From an uncultured Porphyromonadaceae bacterium (GTDB lineage: Bacteria > Bacteroidota > Bacteroidia > Bacteroidales > Muribaculaceae): DNA of 61,505 nucleotides. Both the position numbers and the translations under genes were made by a program. The notes under the pieces are model-generated. The model ran no database searches and was not told the origin of the DNA. It saw only the letters and a program-made list of their open reading frames with translations. This document shows, one piece after another, positions 42,016 to 51,799 of this stretch (positions within the stretch are counted from its first letter, which is position 1; each line of letters starts with the position of its first letter). The stretch lies in contig URCF01000012.1 in NCBI GenBank assembly GCA_900546365.1, positions 1 to 61,505 on the forward strand, read 5' to 3'.

Positions 42016-42861
42016 ATGTCTGCATCGCCAAAATCCAAGAGCCCGTTGATAACTGTTGTGACAATCAACTTCAATGATTGCGAGGGGTTGAAAAGCACAA
42101 TGGCTTCCGTGCTATGTCAAGAGGGTGCGGATTTTGAATACATAGTGATTGACGGTGGAAGCACCGACGGCAGCCGCGAGGTGATTGAGGAGAACCGGGA
42201 GAGGCTGGCATTCTCCTGCTCTGAAAGCGACAACGGTGTTTACAATGCCATGAACAAGGGTGTGGCGCATGCCTCCGGCGCATATCTGCTGTTTCTCAAC
42301 GCCGGCGACAGATTGGTCTCCGGCGATGTGCTTGCTAAAGTGAGCAGACATCTTGGTGCTGCTGACATCGTGTATGGCGACCTTGAGCTATACTATCCCG
42401 AAAGTGGTGTTATCAAGCATTACGGATACCCCGACAAAGTGACAATTCAGTATCTCCGCACCTGCTCACTGCCTCATCCGGCGAGTTTCATCCGCACCTC
42501 GCTGCTCAGGGACACACCCTACCGGGAGGATTACAAGATAGTGTCGGACTGGGTGTTCTTTTGCCAAAAGATAGTGTATGACAATTGCACAACGCTGCAT
42601 CTGCCGATGGTGGTGAGCGTATTTGCCATGGACGGGCTTTCCAACTCTCAGGCGTGCGCCACCGAGCGTGCCGCAGCCGGTGAAAAACTATTTCCTGCGA
42701 TGGTGTCGGAAATTGCTGACAAAGTACATCTGTTTGAATCCAAGGGGCTTATGGATGTGTATTTGGAACTGGCCCACACCAGGAAACTTTGCAAACGGCT
42801 TATGCCGATGATAAAGTTGGCTCTCAAGGTGGATAAGGCGTTGAAGCGTAGAAAACACTGA
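42016..42861 (+). CDS. Glycosyltransferase family 2 (WcaE/colanic-type)
   Basis: A 281-residue GT-A enzyme: PLITVVTINFNDCEGLKSTM, YIVIDGGSTDGSREVI, GVYNAMNKGVAHASGAYLLF, LNAGDR. The SDNGVYNAMNKG stretch is typical of WcaE-like transferases of exopolysaccharide and LPS loci. Soluble, acting at the inner membrane. First of four glycosyltransferase genes; it has its own promoter. Donor sugar unknown. Confidence 0.88.
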   Translation: MSASPKSKSPLITVVTINFNDCEGLKSTMASVLCQEGADFEYIVIDGGSTDGSREVIEENRERLAFSCSESDNGVYNAMNKGVAHASGAYLLFLNAGDRLVSGDVLAKVSRHLGAADIVYGDLELYYPESGVIKHYGYPDKVTIQYLRTCSLPHPASFIRTSLLRDTPYREDYKIVSDWVFFCQKIVYDNCTTLHLPMVVSVFAMDGLSNSQACATERAAAGEKLFPAMVSEIADKVHLFESKGLMDVYLELAHTRKLCKRLMPMIKLALKVDKALKRRKH

Positions 42862-42920
42862 TGGCAGATAGAAATCAACATGATATGTTGTGTGTGAGCC
42901 GATAATTGGCAGTTTTTGCT

Positions 42921-42928
42921 TATCTTTG
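42921..42928 (+). promoter_or_regulatory. Promoter of second GT2 gene (-7 TATCTTTG)
   Basis: Exact TAnnTTTG, 43 bases before ATG 42971; likely serves the next three coupled genes. Confidence 0.65.
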
Positions 42929-42970
42929 CACTAATCCATAACAGTATTAAACACCCACAGAACTCCAGTC

Positions 42971-43942
42971 ATGCCATTAGTGTCAATCGTTGTACCTAAC
43001 TATAATTATGCCAGATATCTGACTGAGCGTATGGATTCCATTTTCAGTCAAACCTTTGAAGACTATGAGGTGATTATTCTTGATGATTGCTCTACCGACA
43101 ATTCCCGGGAAATTATCGAACAGTACAGAAATCACCCCAAGGTGAAACTCATAGAGTATAACGAGCATAACTCCGGCTCGCCGTTCAAGCAATGGCAGAA
43201 AGGCGTGGCATTGGCCTCCGGCAAATATGTGTGGATAGCTGAAACAGATGACAGTGCGAAGCCCGAGTTTCTGAGCAGCGCAGTGGAGTTGCTCGAGAAG
43301 AATACTGATGCTGTGCTCGCTTTCACCGGTGCCGATGTGGTGGACTCACAAGGAAGAATCACAGACACGGATTTCGACCGATGGGAGAAAAGGCATATAT
43401 CCAACAAGGATGGATACCGTGTGCTTGATGGCGACAGCTATATTGTGCACAATATGTATTGGCACACTTATGTGTATAATGCCAGTGGTACAGTGTTCCG
43501 CCGGGATGCTGTGGAGGAGGGGATGTTCGAGCGGTGTGGCAAGATGAAGAATGCCGGTGACTGGCTGTTCTGGACCATGCTGATAGGCGGCAGAAAGAAT
43601 ATCGAGATATATAAGAAATTGAATATCTACAGACTTCATGACAGCAATACCACAGTGAGAGGTATTCAGTCGGGAAACATCAAGTTTGAAGATATCAAGG
43701 TGATGAAATATATAGAGGATAACTATCCGGTGGGGTGGTACCGCAAGGCTATGCGCCACGGGCTTTTCGTGAAGCAAATCAAGCGCGAGAAGCGGTATTC
43801 GCAGCAGACAAAGGACGAGATTATAGCCACCATGAAGCGCGATCTCGGAGCCTCGGACTGGGATTATCGCCTGCAGCGTGCCAACAAGGTGCTTTGGCAT
43901 CTGTGTCCGTTGTTGTTAACCGATAAAAATGACAGGCTATGA
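42971..43942 (+). CDS. Glycosyltransferase family 2
   Basis: A 323-residue GT-A enzyme: VSIVVPNYNYARYLTERMDS, VIILDDCSTDNSREII, GKYVWIAETDDSAKPEFL with the DxD-type site, and a C-terminal basic helix-rich tail. Surface polysaccharide assembly is the likely role. Its stop overlaps the next start (ATGA). Confidence 0.88.
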   Translation: MPLVSIVVPNYNYARYLTERMDSIFSQTFEDYEVIILDDCSTDNSREIIEQYRNHPKVKLIEYNEHNSGSPFKQWQKGVALASGKYVWIAETDDSAKPEFLSSAVELLEKNTDAVLAFTGADVVDSQGRITDTDFDRWEKRHISNKDGYRVLDGDSYIVHNMYWHTYVYNASGTVFRRDAVEEGMFERCGKMKNAGDWLFWTMLIGGRKNIEIYKKLNIYRLHDSNTTVRGIQSGNIKFEDIKVMKYIEDNYPVGWYRKAMRHGLFVKQIKREKRYSQQTKDEIIATMKRDLGASDWDYRLQRANKVLWHLCPLLLTDKNDRL

Positions 43943-44961
43943 GCGGACACGTTGCTGAAAGGGCTGACGGACAGTATCTGGTGACGGTTATTGTACCGGT
44001 GCACAATGTTGAGAAATATCTGAAACGATGCGTTGAATCGCTGGTGGCGCAGACCATTGCCGGCAATCTCGAGATAATCCTTGTGGAGAACGGAAGCACT
44101 GACAACTCGCTGGCTATCTGCCGGGAGTGTGAGCGCGACTATCCCGATGTGAAGCTGCTCGTGAACGATGTGTGCGGATTGTCGGAAGCGCGCAACTTCG
44201 GGTTGAAGCATGCCAAAGGTCTGTATGTGGGATTTGTTGACAGCGATGATTTCGTGACTGCCGATATGTATGAGCTTATGCTGAGGCCGTTGCTGGCGGA
44301 TGAGGCTGACACATCCTATTGCGATTTCAAAATAGTTGATATCGATGAGGCTGTTCCCGAGGCCAGCGAGGGAGTGGGGCAGAAATGCAACACCGTGATT
44401 CTGTCGGGAAGTCAGGCCGCATACGACATCCTGGCCGATAAAGCCACGGCGTCCTCATGCGTGAGATTGTTTCACCGCAGCTTTTTTGAGCATCGTCAAT
44501 TCCCTGAAGGGCAAGTGCATGAGGATCACGCCGTGATGTACAAATGGCTTGCCGACTGTGCTTGCGTGGCTCATGTGGAGAAAGGGTGCTACTTCTATTG
44601 TCTGCGCAGCGGTAGCATCACACAGTCGGGGTGTCCTTTTCCCACCAAAAAGGATTTGTTGAACGCCCAGCTCGGTCGCTACCGGTTTGTGGCTGAAGAC
44701 GATAGATTTACGGCTAAGCAGAAGCGTAAGCTGAAGATGACAGCAGTGAAAGGGGCTGTAGGAGCGTTGAAAAGCTATGTTTATTTTCATGGTCTCAATG
44801 CCGGCGAGTATCACAATATCATGCAGCTGCGTCAACTTCTGCTGGATGGCACCACAAAGGTCGGGATTGGCGATGTGGGGGTAGGCACCTGGCTGCGGCT
44901 TATGAAAATCCGCTATCGCTGGAACTCTTATTTTAAGCATTTAGTAAGCAAAATCAAATGA
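43939..44961 (+). CDS. Glycosyltransferase family 2
   Basis: A 340-residue GT-A enzyme: YLVTVIVPVHNVEKYLKRCV, IILVENGSTDNSLAIC, GLSEARNFGLKHAKGLYVGF and VDSDDFV with the DxD motif. The pattern matches EpsJ/capsule-type GT2. Overlaps both neighbours by four bases, so the last three glycosyltransferases are translated as a block. Confidence 0.9.
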   Translation: MSGHVAERADGQYLVTVIVPVHNVEKYLKRCVESLVAQTIAGNLEIILVENGSTDNSLAICRECERDYPDVKLLVNDVCGLSEARNFGLKHAKGLYVGFVDSDDFVTADMYELMLRPLLADEADTSYCDFKIVDIDEAVPEASEGVGQKCNTVILSGSQAAYDILADKATASSCVRLFHRSFFEHRQFPEGQVHEDHAVMYKWLADCACVAHVEKGCYFYCLRSGSITQSGCPFPTKKDLLNAQLGRYRFVAEDDRFTAKQKRKLKMTAVKGAVGALKSYVYFHGLNAGEYHNIMQLRQLLLDGTTKVGIGDVGVGTWLRLMKIRYRWNSYFKHLVSKIK

Positions 44962-46160
44962 CAAACATACTGTTTGTACTCAATCTTTACCCCGGCTTCG
45001 GAGGCATCGAGACTGTCACCAATATTCTGGTTGAATGGTTGAGCCGATACTACAATGTTCACACCGTTTCTTTCACCGGACAGAAAGAGGCGCCGTTGCC
45101 GAAGGCGATTGCGGGGCATCACATATTTCCTTCGGAAGTTCCGGCGGAGAATGTGGCGTTCTACAATCAGCTTGTTGAGCAATTGAGCCCTGCAGTGGTG
45201 TTCAACCAAGGGATGTTTCTCAATATAGCTGAGGTGGTATTCAATGAGCAGAGAGACAAATCTGTGCCGGTGGTTTCGTGTCTGCATGGGATGCCGGGGT
45301 ATGAACGGTTCAATTTCTGGAACCTTCCTTTTGTCAAGAGTGCATCGCCGCGTAGTCGGCGTCGCTGGGCTTGGAAGCAGAAGCTCGGAATATGCCGTCA
45401 CTACAACAATTACCTGGATCTGTTCCGCACCCGCTACACTGCCATGTATCGCAGCAGCGCAGCCGTTGTGGTGCTGTGTGAGCCATACATATCTGAGTTC
45501 AGCAGATTCTGCCGCTTGGACGATGGTGGGGCAAGAGTGATCGCCATACCTAACCCGCTTCCGCCGCGCTTTGGCAATGTGAAAGTCGCCGCGTGGAAAG
45601 ACCGGCGCAATGAGGTGCTTTTTGTAGGTAGGCTGAGCGAGGAGAAGCGGGTGGATTTGTTGATAAAGCTATGGATGCAGGTGAAGAACCGCAGGGGGTG
45701 GAAGCTTGTGATAGTGGGCGATGGTGACCGCAGGAATGAATTGAAATCGCTCACATCTTCGCTCGGACTTGATGATGTGGAGTTCGCCGGAGCAACCGAT
45801 GCCCCCGAAAGATATTATGCCAAAGCTAAATACGTGGTGCTGACATCCAAATTCGAGGGGTTTGGCATGTGTTTGATTGAGGGTATGGCTTACGGCGATA
45901 TACCTATGGCGTTCAACGTGTCATCCGGTTTGAAGTCAATCATTGACCATTCGGGTGGCCGGTTGATAGGAAATGGGAAGGACCGGCGGTTTGTACGTGC
46001 GCTCTCCCAGGCCATCCACAGCAATAAGAACCGCGACAAAGAGTCCAAAAAGGCCTACGACAAGGCAAATATGTACGATGTGGACAGAATCGGGCCACAG
46101 TGGCGCGAGCTGATTGAGCGTGTGTCAAAACAAAAAAATGAGGGTAATTTCATAAAATAA
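44958..46160 (+). CDS. Glycosyltransferase family 4 (GT-B)
   Basis: A 400-residue GT-B enzyme. The acceptor half begins MTNILFVLNLYPGFGGIETV and the donor half has VLFVGRLSEEKRVDLLIKLW, KLVIVGDGDRRNELKSL, VEFAGATD and the E-x7-E motif in SKFEGFGMCLIEGMAYG. Retaining transferase of surface glycan synthesis. Last gene of the cluster; no polymerase or flippase gene is present in the window, so the cluster may serve a short core or glycolipid, or may work with genes elsewhere. Confidence 0.9.
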   Translation: MTNILFVLNLYPGFGGIETVTNILVEWLSRYYNVHTVSFTGQKEAPLPKAIAGHHIFPSEVPAENVAFYNQLVEQLSPAVVFNQGMFLNIAEVVFNEQRDKSVPVVSCLHGMPGYERFNFWNLPFVKSASPRSRRRWAWKQKLGICRHYNNYLDLFRTRYTAMYRSSAAVVVLCEPYISEFSRFCRLDDGGARVIAIPNPLPPRFGNVKVAAWKDRRNEVLFVGRLSEEKRVDLLIKLWMQVKNRRGWKLVIVGDGDRRNELKSLTSSLGLDDVEFAGATDAPERYYAKAKYVVLTSKFEGFGMCLIEGMAYGDIPMAFNVSSGLKSIIDHSGGRLIGNGKDRRFVRALSQAIHSNKNRDKESKKAYDKANMYDVDRIGPQWRELIERVSKQKNEGNFIK

Positions 46161-46183
46161 TGGTATCTTAAAAAGGATATTAG

Positions 46184-46191
46184 TACTTTTG
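46184..46191 (+). promoter_or_regulatory. Promoter of mutS (-7 TACTTTTG)
   Basis: Exact TAnnTTTG, 27 bases before ATG 46218. Confidence 0.65.
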
Positions 46192-46217
46192 TGAACAGAA
46201 AGAAATAATCAGCAAAG

Positions 46218-48845
46218 ATGGCGAAGAAGATTGTTGAAACACCGCTGATGAAGCAGTATTTCGAGATGAAAGAAAAGCATCCCGATGCCATATTGCTGTT
46301 CAGGGTCGGGGACTTTTATGAAACATTTTCGGATGATGCCATCGCAGCATCCGAAATTCTCGGCATCACTCTCACGCGCCGTGCCAACGGGGCGGCTTCG
46401 AGTGTGGAGCTGGCGGGTTTTCCCCACCATGCGCTCGACACTTATCTGCCCAAGCTGGTGAGGGCCGGCAAGAGGGTGGCCATATGTGAGCAGCTGGAGG
46501 ACCCCAAAACGGTGAAAAACAAGCTTGTGAAGCGTGGTATCACCGAACTCGTCACTCCGGGTGTGTCGATCAACGACAATATACTCCAGCATAAGGAGAA
46601 TAATTTTCTCGCCGCCATCCATTGCGAGCCGAAGGGTAAGGTGGGCGTGTCTTTCCTGGATATCTCCACGGGCGAATTTCTCGCCGCCGAGGGGACTATG
46701 GATTATGTGGACAAGCTGCTGGCCAACTTCTCGCCCAAGGAGCTGCTTGTGGAGCGCGGCAAAAAGCGCTCTATCGGTGAGCAGCTCTCCAACCGCTATC
46801 TGATGTTTGAGCTCGACGATTGGGTGTTCACCCGGGAGTCGGCCACCGACCGACTTCTCAAGCAGTTTCAGACCAACTCGCTCAAGGGGTTCGGGGTGCA
46901 CAATATGCACGGGGCTATTGTGGCCGCCGGCGCCATCCTGCATTATCTCGACATCACCCAGCATACCCGGATATCGCATATATCCTCCATAAGCCGCATC
47001 GAGGAGCAGAAATATGTGCGGCTGGACCGGTTCACGGTGCGCAATCTGGAGCTTGTGGAGTCAATGTCGCCCGAGGGTAAGAGTCTTCTTGATGTCATTG
47101 ACCGTACCGTCACTCCCATGGGAGCCCGAATGTTGCGCCGCTGGCTGCTGTTTCCGCTCAAGGATGTGACCGCTGTCAATGCCAGGCTCAATGTGGTGGA
47201 ATATTTTTTCCGCACCCCCGACAGCCGCAACGAGCTGAAGATGCAGCTTGAACAGATTGGCGACCTGGAACGGTTGATAGGCAAGGTGGCGGTGGGGCGC
47301 GTTACTCCCCGCGAGCTTGTCACCCTCCGCGGTGCCCTCGCAGCCATCGAGCCGGTCAAACGGATATGTGTGGAGAGCGGCGAGGACGCTATCGTGGCCA
47401 TCGGTGAGCAGTTGGCTCCGTGCGCCACCATCCGCGAGCGTATAGCCAGGACACTCGAACCGGATGCTCCGTCGGCTCTCAACCGCGGGCCGGTGATACG
47501 TGCCGGTGTGGATGCGGAGCTCGACGAACTCCGCCAGATAGCTTACAGCGGCAAGGACTACCTGATGAAGCTGCAGGTGCGCGAAAGCGAGGCCACCGGC
47601 ATCACGAGCCTCAAAATCGGGTACAACAATGTGTTCGGCTATTATATAGAGGTGACCAACACCCATAAGTCGAAGGTGCCTGACAGCTGGATACGCAAGC
47701 AGACACTCGTCAATGCCGAACGCTACATCACTCCGGAGCTCAAGGAGTATGAGGAGAAAATTCTCGGAGCGCAAGAAAAGATTGCCATCATTGAAACGAG
47801 GCTTTACAATGAGCTTGTGGCGGCGGTGGCCGAATATATACATGCCATTCAACTCAATGCCAACCTGCTTGCCCGCCTCGACTGCCTGATGGCGTTGACA
47901 AGGGTGGCGTTGGAAAACAAATACAACCGTCCGGTGGTGGACGATTCGCTGTCGCTCTCCATCACCGAGGGGCGCCATCCCGTGATTGAACGACAACTCC
48001 CTGCGGGTGAGCCGTATATCACCAATAGCGTGGAACTTGACAATGAGTCCAGGCAGATAATGATGATCACCGGCCCGAATATGTCGGGTAAGTCGGCCCT
48101 GCTGCGTCAGACAGCCCTGATAGTGCTCATGGCCCAGATAGGCAGTTTCGTGCCGGCTGATTCAGCCCGCATCGGTGTGGTGGACAAGGTGTTCACCCGT
48201 GTGGGTGCGAGCGACAACATATCGCTTGGCGAGTCAACGTTCATGGTGGAGATGAACGAGGCCGCATCTATCCTCAACAATATGAGCCAAAGGTCGTTGA
48301 TTCTGTTTGACGAGCTTGGCCGCGGCACATCCACCTACGATGGCATATCGATAGCGTGGGCCATAGTGGAGTATATCCACGAGCATGGCACCATGCACCC
48401 CAAAACCCTCTTTGCCACTCACTATCACGAACTCAACGAGATGGCCGGCACCTACAAGCGCATCGCCAACCATAATGTGGCTGTCAAGGAGATTGACGGC
48501 AGGGTGGTGTTCCTGCGCAAACTTGTGGAGGGCGGTTGCGAACATTCGTTCGGCATCCATGTGGCCAAACTTGCCGGTATGCCCAAGGCTATTCTCGACC
48601 GTGCCTCGAAAGTGCTCAAGCATCTTGAAACCATCAACTCCTCGCAGTCAGGCTCGTGCGCGACTCCCAAACTGGCCTCGGCGGGCGATGGTGGCGGTGT
48701 GCAACTGTCATTCTTCCAGCTCGACGACCCTGTGCTGTCGCAGATTCGCGATGAGATTCTCCATACCGACATCAATAATCTCACCCCTATGGCGGCACTC
48801 AACAAACTCAACGATATAAAAACCATTTTAACAGGACATAAATAA
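46218..48845 (+). CDS. mutS: DNA mismatch repair protein MutS
   Basis: Recognises mismatches and starts repair. An 875-residue protein of normal length: N-terminal mismatch-reading FYETF motif (about residue 34), connector, lever and clamp domains, Walker A GPNMSGKSALLRQ near 620, Walker B LILFDELGRGTSTYDG, and the C-terminal tetramerisation helix. This is MutS1, not MutS2. Its TAA shares one base with the next start (TAATG). Confidence 0.96.
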   Translation: MAKKIVETPLMKQYFEMKEKHPDAILLFRVGDFYETFSDDAIAASEILGITLTRRANGAASSVELAGFPHHALDTYLPKLVRAGKRVAICEQLEDPKTVKNKLVKRGITELVTPGVSINDNILQHKENNFLAAIHCEPKGKVGVSFLDISTGEFLAAEGTMDYVDKLLANFSPKELLVERGKKRSIGEQLSNRYLMFELDDWVFTRESATDRLLKQFQTNSLKGFGVHNMHGAIVAAGAILHYLDITQHTRISHISSISRIEEQKYVRLDRFTVRNLELVESMSPEGKSLLDVIDRTVTPMGARMLRRWLLFPLKDVTAVNARLNVVEYFFRTPDSRNELKMQLEQIGDLERLIGKVAVGRVTPRELVTLRGALAAIEPVKRICVESGEDAIVAIGEQLAPCATIRERIARTLEPDAPSALNRGPVIRAGVDAELDELRQIAYSGKDYLMKLQVRESEATGITSLKIGYNNVFGYYIEVTNTHKSKVPDSWIRKQTLVNAERYITPELKEYEEKILGAQEKIAIIETRLYNELVAAVAEYIHAIQLNANLLARLDCLMALTRVALENKYNRPVVDDSLSLSITEGRHPVIERQLPAGEPYITNSVELDNESRQIMMITGPNMSGKSALLRQTALIVLMAQIGSFVPADSARIGVVDKVFTRVGASDNISLGESTFMVEMNEAASILNNMSQRSLILFDELGRGTSTYDGISIAWAIVEYIHEHGTMHPKTLFATHYHELNEMAGTYKRIANHNVAVKEIDGRVVFLRKLVEGGCEHSFGIHVAKLAGMPKAILDRASKVLKHLETINSSQSGSCATPKLASAGDGGGVQLSFFQLDDPVLSQIRDEILHTDINNLTPMAALNKLNDIKTILTGHK

Positions 48846-50044
48846 TGCAATCTATCAATCTCTCAAACCGCATTAAAGCTCTCTCCCCCTCCAAAACTCT
48901 CGCCATGTCGCAGAAAAGTGCAGAACTAAAGGCTTCGGGCGTGGATGTGATCAACCTGTCAGTTGGTGAACCCGACTTCAACACTCCCCATCATATCAAG
49001 GAGGCTGCAAAAAAAGCCATTGATGACAACTTCTCGTTCTACACTCCGGTGCCCGGCTATATGTCGCTGCGCAAGGCTATCGCTGCCAACATCCTCGCCA
49101 CCGAGGGCGTGGAGGTCGCTCCCGAGCAGATTGTGGTGTCGGGCGGTGCCAAACAGGCTTTGTGCAATGTGATCCTTTGCGCAATCAATCCCGGCGATGA
49201 GGTGGTGATTCCCACCCCCGCATGGGTGAGCTATGTGGAGATGGTAAAGCTGGCTGAGGGTAAGGCCGTGGAGGTGCCCGCAAGTATCGAGCAGGATTTT
49301 AAAATCACTCCCAGTCAGCTCCGCGAGGCCATCACACCGCGCACACGTATGGTGCTCCTCTGCTCGCCGTCCAATCCCACCGGCAGCGTTTACTCCAAGG
49401 AGGAATTGCAGGGACTGGTGGATGTGCTCAAGGATTATCCCGACATATTGGTGCTCAGCGATGAAATCTACCGTCATATCAACTTCACCGGAAGCTACAC
49501 TTCCATGGCCACTTTCCCCGAACTCAAGGGTAGGGTAGTGGTGATCAACGGTGTGTCGAAAGCTTACGCCATGACCGGCTGGCGCATAGGGTACTGCTGT
49601 GCTCCGGTGGAATTGGCCAAGGCTGTCACCAAGCTGCAGAGCCAGTACACCAGCGGCCCGTCATCAATAGCCCAGAAAGCCGCCGAGGCTGCCTACTCGG
49701 GACCGCAGGAGTGCGTGGAGGAGATGCGTCAGGCATTCGAGCGCCGCCGCAACCTTGTGGTGGAGCTTGCCTCACAGATTCCCGGATTGAAAGTCAACAT
49801 GCCCCATGGAGCTTTCTATCTGTTCCCCGAAGTGTCATCGTTCTTCGGCAAGAGCTACAACGGCACCACAATTCACAATGCCTCCGATCTCGCGCTCTAT
49901 CTGCTTGCAGAGGCTCATGTGGCCACTGTGGACGGTGAGGCATTCGGCATGCCCGGCTACATCCGTTTGAGCTATGCCACCTCCGACGACAATATCCGCG
50001 AGGCCATGCGCCGCATCGCTGACGCCCTTGCCAAGCTGAAATGA
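48845..50044 (+). CDS. Pyridoxal-phosphate aminotransferase, aspartate type (class I)
   Basis: A 399-residue fold-type I aminotransferase, near AspC/PatA: VINLSVGEPDFNTP, SGGAKQALCNV, LCSPSNPTGSVYSKEEL, LSDEIYRHINF and the PLP lysine 239 in GVSKAYAMTGWRIGY. It likely moves amino groups between aspartate and 2-oxoglutarate, possibly prephenate. Translation is coupled to mutS. Its last 12 codons plus stop (50006-50044) recur at the end of the next gene. Confidence 0.92.
   Translation: MQSINLSNRIKALSPSKTLAMSQKSAELKASGVDVINLSVGEPDFNTPHHIKEAAKKAIDDNFSFYTPVPGYMSLRKAIAANILATEGVEVAPEQIVVSGGAKQALCNVILCAINPGDEVVIPTPAWVSYVEMVKLAEGKAVEVPASIEQDFKITPSQLREAITPRTRMVLLCSPSNPTGSVYSKEELQGLVDVLKDYPDILVLSDEIYRHINFTGSYTSMATFPELKGRVVVINGVSKAYAMTGWRIGYCCAPVELAKAVTKLQSQYTSGPSSIAQKAAEAAYSGPQECVEEMRQAFERRRNLVVELASQIPGLKVNMPHGAFYLFPEVSSFFGKSYNGTTIHNASDLALYLLAEAHVATVDGEAFGMPGYIRLSYATSDDNIREAMRRIADALAKLK
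50006..50044 (+). repeat. Direct repeat, copy 1 (aminotransferase 3' end)
   Basis: Thirty-nine bases starting ATGCGCCGCATCGCTGACGC and ending AAATGA, coding MRRIADALAKLK and stop. It matches copy 2 at 51730-51768 at 38 of 39 positions. Confidence 0.95.
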
Positions 50045-51768
50045 GCATGAGATATATTCTATTGTGTGCGGTATTGTTGGCAACACTATCGGCAGGAGCC
50101 AAGAATGTTCCCTATACTTGCTTGCTTGACTCCGCATTCAATAGTTTGGTTGGCGCGAAGAACGCTGAGGTGCGTCGTGTGGCTTATACCGGTGATGACA
50201 ATGTCAAGGCCGGTGGGTTTGTGTGGCAGCGCGGGAGCGGAAAAGGGTGGACAAAAGGATTGCGTGTAATGGTGCCTTCGCTATCTCAATCGGATGCCGA
50301 ACAGTATCGGCATCTGTTTGAGCGTGTGGCGAAGAAAAATTTCACCATCAAATATTCGCCAAATAGCGCGGCAACTTTAGACGAAGCGACTGGCACCATA
50401 TATATCTATGCCTATGAGCCGGAAAAGGATGGTAAGCTTTATTTTATGAGAGCTGTTTCCGACGACGAGATCTCGGTTCCCGGAAAATGGACAGACTGCG
50501 ACAGTATTGATGCCACGAGACACAATCCATTGAAGGATGCGTCTCCGGAGGAACTTGCCATTCTCGGACTTTCGCGATTATGGAGTTCTGTCAAGCGTAA
50601 TTTTGTGTTCATGGAGCGTGTGAAGTTTGATTGGGACAGTCTGTATGTGGCGAATATAGCACCTGTGCGCGAGGCCGCAGCCGGAGGCGATTTTAATTAT
50701 GTTGCACGACTGTTGCAGCGTATGGCGGCACACTTGTGCGACGGGCATACATTTGTGTATGGATATGAACAGAGTCGTATGCCGCTCACAACCGTGAAAA
50801 TTGACAACAAAGTGTATGTCGATAAAGTGCTTAGTGATTCTCTGGCAAGGTTGGGATTGGTACGAGGCCTGGAGGTGAAGAGTATAAACGGCATGGATCC
50901 AATTGCTTTCGGTCAGGATTATCTGGCGCCGATGGTGTCATCGTCAACCCCGCAATGGACAGAGTACAGCACATTCTTCGGACAAAATTTATTTGCGGCG
51001 CAAAGTGGTGATACTCTTGATATAGAGTTTTCTAATGGCGGGGCTCCATTATCATTGCGCTATGTTGCCGGAACAATTTATGCAGACCGTGTGGCCGAAC
51101 CTGAAACTTTGGTGTTCAAAAATCTGGAAAACAATATTGGATACCTGAGGATCTCCAATTTTATGGACTCTGATATCCGGTCTAAGTTCGACAGCATATA
51201 TCCGCATATACTCCGGACTGATGCGTTGGTGATAGATATCAGAGGTAATTCTGGTGGAAATTCCGGTAATGGAGATTATATATTGAAGCATCTCACCGAT
51301 GGCCCTATCCCGTTGGCTTCGTGGAGTTCACCGGGATATGTCCCGGCTTTGGCATCGTGGGGGGAAATTCAGCCTGTTTATAAAGAGAGCGGACACACTA
51401 TGTTGCCATTCTCCGACAGATGCCTGTATTTGAATCCAATAATGCTGTTGGTGGATGGAGGCACATTCTCCGCTGCCGAGGATTTCTGCGCCTTGTTCCG
51501 TGGTATGAAGCGTGGAAGCATTATTGGCTCGGCAACGGGTGGTAGTACCGGCAATGGGGTCAGGGAAACATTGATAGGTGGCTCTGCGTATGCCAATATC
51601 TGTTCAAAGCATGATGTAGGACCTGACGGAACAGATTTTGTCGGTGTAGGTATTATCCCCGATGTTGAAGTGCACGAGGACTATCAATCATATTTTGTTG
51701 ACGATACTGATGCTACTGTGACAGTGGCGATGCGCCGCATCGCTGACGCTCTTGCCAAGCTGAAATGA
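50041..51768 (+). CDS. S41-family peptidase (C-terminal processing protease type), secreted
   Basis: A 575-residue exported serine protease (signal MRYILLCAVLLATLSAGAKN). A unique N-terminal region is followed by a PDZ-like part (LVRGLEVKSINGMDPIAFGQ) and the S41 core: VIDIRGNSGGNSGNGDYIL and nucleophile Ser477 in DGGTFSAAEDFC. It is ATGA-coupled to the aminotransferase. The body uses more A/T-ending codons than its neighbours, and its last 12 codons are a near copy of the aminotransferase end. I infer that the gene was inserted here, borrowing that tail. Proteolytic target unknown. Confidence 0.87.
   Translation: MSMRYILLCAVLLATLSAGAKNVPYTCLLDSAFNSLVGAKNAEVRRVAYTGDDNVKAGGFVWQRGSGKGWTKGLRVMVPSLSQSDAEQYRHLFERVAKKNFTIKYSPNSAATLDEATGTIYIYAYEPEKDGKLYFMRAVSDDEISVPGKWTDCDSIDATRHNPLKDASPEELAILGLSRLWSSVKRNFVFMERVKFDWDSLYVANIAPVREAAAGGDFNYVARLLQRMAAHLCDGHTFVYGYEQSRMPLTTVKIDNKVYVDKVLSDSLARLGLVRGLEVKSINGMDPIAFGQDYLAPMVSSSTPQWTEYSTFFGQNLFAAQSGDTLDIEFSNGGAPLSLRYVAGTIYADRVAEPETLVFKNLENNIGYLRISNFMDSDIRSKFDSIYPHILRTDALVIDIRGNSGGNSGNGDYILKHLTDGPIPLASWSSPGYVPALASWGEIQPVYKESGHTMLPFSDRCLYLNPIMLLVDGGTFSAAEDFCALFRGMKRGSIIGSATGGSTGNGVRETLIGGSAYANICSKHDVGPDGTDFVGVGIIPDVEVHEDYQSYFVDDTDATVTVAMRRIADALAKLK
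51730..51768 (+). repeat. Direct repeat, copy 2 (S41 gene 3' end)
   Basis: Same 39 bases as 50006-50044 with one C-to-T change, in the same reading frame and ending with the same TGA. Confidence 0.95.
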
Positions 51769-51799
51769 ATCGTTTGGCCTGACTCCTGCGTCTCCGGGA

